The translations under genes and the position numbers were made by a program. Below the pieces are notes generated by a model that ran no database searches, had not been told where the DNA came from, and saw only the letters and a list, made by a program, of their open reading frames with translations. Positions 62,176-64,000 of a stretch of DNA of 64,000 nt are shown one piece after another. Each line of letters starts with the position of its first letter. Position 1 is the stretch's first letter. This DNA is from Coemansia sp. RSA 487 (taxonomy: Eukaryota; Kickxellomycota; Kickxellomycetes; Kickxellales; Kickxellaceae). The stretch covers positions 124,001 through 188,000 of the forward strand of contig JANBRJ010000011.1 in the NCBI GenBank assembly GCA_027577595.1, read 5' to 3'.

Positions 62176-63442
62176 ATGGTGAGTTTTTCAGTGAAGAATC
62201 GCGCAGTGTTGTATACGGAGAGAGAGGAGAGGAAGTGCGAGACAGATACGGGATGGGCGACATGGAGAGATAATAAAATGATGAAGGATGGATGCGAGCA
62301 AGGATGGATGCGAATAAAGGCGTTTCAAACGTCATCGGATGCGCGATTGCAGTAGGATTCGTTATGGTGGCGCTTTTTATTGTGGGAAAAATTCGCATTT
62401 CTGAATTTGCGAACCAAATTCATTTATCGAACGTAGGGCTTTGTTTTTTGCCCCCCCCCACAAAGGCCGAACAACATGCAAAAATAACGAATGTACAATT
62501 GCTCGCGGTCATTATGATGCGCTTCAAATTGAGAAATGCAGGCTCCTCTCTTCTCTCTCTATATATACACCATGAAAATAAGCCCGAGAAAAGGCTGAAT
62601 TCGCTACATTTATGCAATGGGTGGCTCTAAACGAAGGAAATACACATACTAATCTATCAACCACCTTGTTCAAATTTGCCCTTCTTTTTTGTTTGGCATG
62701 TGCCTTGTATGGAAACTCTCGCGCGATAACGTTGTTTCTTTACCCTCGACTCATACATATTGGACTATCTGTGCAAAATACGATAACGTCGGCTCTAAAA
62801 TCAATTCGTTTGGTCCGCCTGTTCTGTGTTAACCCTCCTTGGCTCGTTTACTGATGCTGCAAAAACATGCTAATGGCATGTTGGAATTCTACGGCGCACC
62901 TGTAGTCTGCTGAGAAGTCCACTGCAAAGCCCTCCGACTGCATGCGCGAGCTGAAGATCGAGAAGCTCGTTATCAACGTCTCGGTTGGTGAGTCTGGCGA
63001 TCGTCTGACCCGTGCCCGCAAGGTGCTTGAGGAGCTCAGCGGTCAGTCGCCAATTGACTCCAAGGCACGCTACACGGTCCGTACCTTCGGTATCCGCCGT
63101 AACGAAAAGATTGCCACCCACGTCACCGTCCGCGGCCCCAAGGCCGAGGAGATCCTCGAGCGCGGCCTGAAGGTCAAGGAGTACGAGCTTCTTGCGCGCA
63201 ACTTCTCTGCCACTGGTAACTTTGGTTTCGGTATTGAGGAGCACATTGATCTTGGCATCAAGTACGATCCCGGAATCGGTATTTTTGGTATGGACTTTTA
63301 CGTTGTCATGGGCCGTCCTGGCTTCCGCATTGCTCGTCGCAAGCACTGCCACAGCCGCGTTGGTGCCCCCCACCGCATCTCGAAGGAGGAGACCATTGAG
63401 TGGTACAAGAAGAAGTTCGACGGTGCTATCCGCTTCAAGTAA
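62176..63442 (+). CDS. RPL11: 60S ribosomal protein L11 (uL5), two exons
   Basis: uL5 sits in the central protuberance and contacts 5S rRNA. Exon 1 codes only the start codon (62176-62178, AAGATG|GTGAGT); a 727-nt intron follows (62179-62905, ending CCTGTAG); exon 2 is 62906-63442. The product is 179 residues, beginning [20 protein letters not shown]. Highly conserved blocks are [58 protein letters not shown] and [10 protein letters not shown]. An ATG-only coding exon is common for fungal ribosomal-protein genes. Codons are strongly biased, in line with high expression. A polyadenylation-type AATAAA lies at 63549-63554. The intron is six times longer than others here. Confidence 0.96.
62179..62905 (+). 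other. Long RPL11 intron with a branch-site hairpin and short tandem repeat
   Basis: A perfect 7-bp hairpin (AACATGC, loop TAATG, GCATGTT; 62864-62882) encloses the CTAAT branch-site candidate 32 nt before the acceptor. AAGGATGGATGCGA occurs twice in tandem (62284-62297, 62300-62313), and a 9-base C run lies near 62451-62459. I looked for an intronic box C/D snoRNA and found no convincing one. Confidence 0.55.
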
Positions 63443-63754
63443 TTTGTTGAGCCTTACAGAACTACTCTCTTTGTCATCTTGTTTTTTCTCTATAGCTTCG
63501 GAAGCCTTCCACACACACCCCACTTTCTTTGTTTAGCGAGTGTGCTCCAATAAAACTGTTGTCTATTATGCTTGCTACACTTTTTTTGTTTATTTGCAAA
63601 ATCGGGCTGGTCCATAATTAGTCGCCATTGGGAGAGTTCTAAAGCTCTCATTTCCTTTTGGTGGAAGGCAAACACACTTCTCGCTCAATTGTATCTTCCA
63701 CTACGCTGCCTTGTCCAAGCCCTTTATCTTTTTTAATGCTCATTGAGACCAAAC
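63443..63754. other. RPL11-CAX4 intergenic region
   Basis: About 310 bases with the RPL11 3' UTR (AATAAA at 63549-63554) and the CAX4 promoter. No other gene is visible. Confidence 0.5.
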
Positions 63755-64000
63755 ATGGATACAGGAGGAGGTCGTCATGGCATTCTAGCGAGCAGTCAAA
63801 ACGAGTTAAAATCGCTTGGTCTCACACATTTTCAATACCAGGGTGGCGACCATATTGGAATGATTCTTGCGCTTGCTAGCCTGATCCCAATATTTCTGGT
63901 TGTAATGGAGGTGACGATTGTGCTAAGTCGGCGTGAGGTTGCTGGGATTCTTTTGATTGCTGGACAGCTAGCGAACGAAGGGTTTAACCTTGTTCTTAAG
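63755..64000 (+). CDS. CAX4: Dolichyl-diphosphate phosphatase (Cax4/DOLPP1), N-terminal part, cut by the window edge
   Basis: The first 82 residues of a protein running off the right edge, open from the ATG at 63755. LGLTHFQYQGGDHIGMILAL corresponds to the LTHVEYPAGDLSGHLLAY of human DOLPP1, then comes a first membrane helix (LALASLIPIFLVVMEVTIVL), a basic loop (SRREVAGI) and a second hydrophobic segment ending GQLANEGFNLVLK, matching GGLALNEGVNWLIK. The PAP2 phosphatase signature would lie beyond the window. The enzyme dephosphorylates dolichyl diphosphate in the ER lumen, recycling the carrier for N-glycosylation. The start is chosen because the similarity begins shortly after it. Confidence 0.85.
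   Translation, partial: MDTGGGRHGILASSQNELKSLGLTHFQYQGGDHIGMILALASLIPIFLVVMEVTIVLSRREVAGILLIAGQLANEGFNLVLK

Noticed and set aside
62278-62598. Box C/D snoRNA candidates in the RPL11 intron (ATGATGA near 62278; ATGATGC near 62514 with CTGA near 62595)
   Set aside because: Spacing is possible, but no terminal stem forms and no guide stretch is evident.

Overview
The window is eukaryotic nuclear DNA, most likely from an early-diverging fungus. A GH72 glucanosyltransferase with an X8 domain, fungal-type COX4, an ATG2, an SSB-class Hsp70 and a UAF-like RRN5 say fungus. Intron-poor genes packed 70-400 bp apart, SREBP-tyrosine bHLH and ELM1-like genes, and Ser/Thr- or Pro-rich secreted proteins would suit Zoopagomycota such as Kickxellales. 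That placement is inference; no rRNA or mitochondrial marker is present.

Layout. 0-7.3 kb: importin-11/KAP120 and GAS1-type cell-wall enzyme (both -), then PRPP synthetase (+). 7.7 kb: an elongator tRNA-Met(CAT). 8.8-18.8 kb: a bZIP factor with a split coiled coil, XAP5/FAM50, the divergent 40S-biogenesis pair TSR1/KRR1, an RPP14/POP8-like RNase P/MRP subunit and an SREBP-like soluble bHLH factor. 18.8-22.6 kb: a 3.8 kb gene-poor gap. 22.6-26.7 kb: PheRS alpha, an ELM1-like protein and a GPI-type Cys-rich surface protein. 27.5-36.3 kb: ATG2 and COX4. 36.7-43.9 kb: SSB-type Hsp70, RRN5-like factor, riboflavin synthase divergent from SDHAF1, an ACC-synthase-like aminotransferase and a small unknown protein. 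44.1-48 kb: a PAPS-repeat secreted protein and a decayed LINE-like fragment. 48-64 kb: clathrin heavy chain, URB1/NPA1, an AANAT-like acetyltransferase, RPL11 and the start of a dolichyl-diphosphatase (CAX4/DOLPP1) cut by the right edge.

Themes. About a third of the genes serve ribosome production or function: TSR1, KRR1, RPP14/POP8, RRN5, URB1, RPL11, SSB and, more loosely, PheRS alpha. Seven genes carry one intron each, always within the first 220 coding bases; introns are 101-149 nt except a 727-nt one directly after the ATG of RPL11. Coding leaders are pyrimidine-rich on the sense strand. I found no CRISPR array, toxin, virus-like element or biosynthetic cluster. The most unusual signals are the split bZIP zipper, the two functionally matched divergent promoters, a GC-AG intron in ATG2, the RPL11 intron hairpin, and relic coding sequence in two intergenic stretches.
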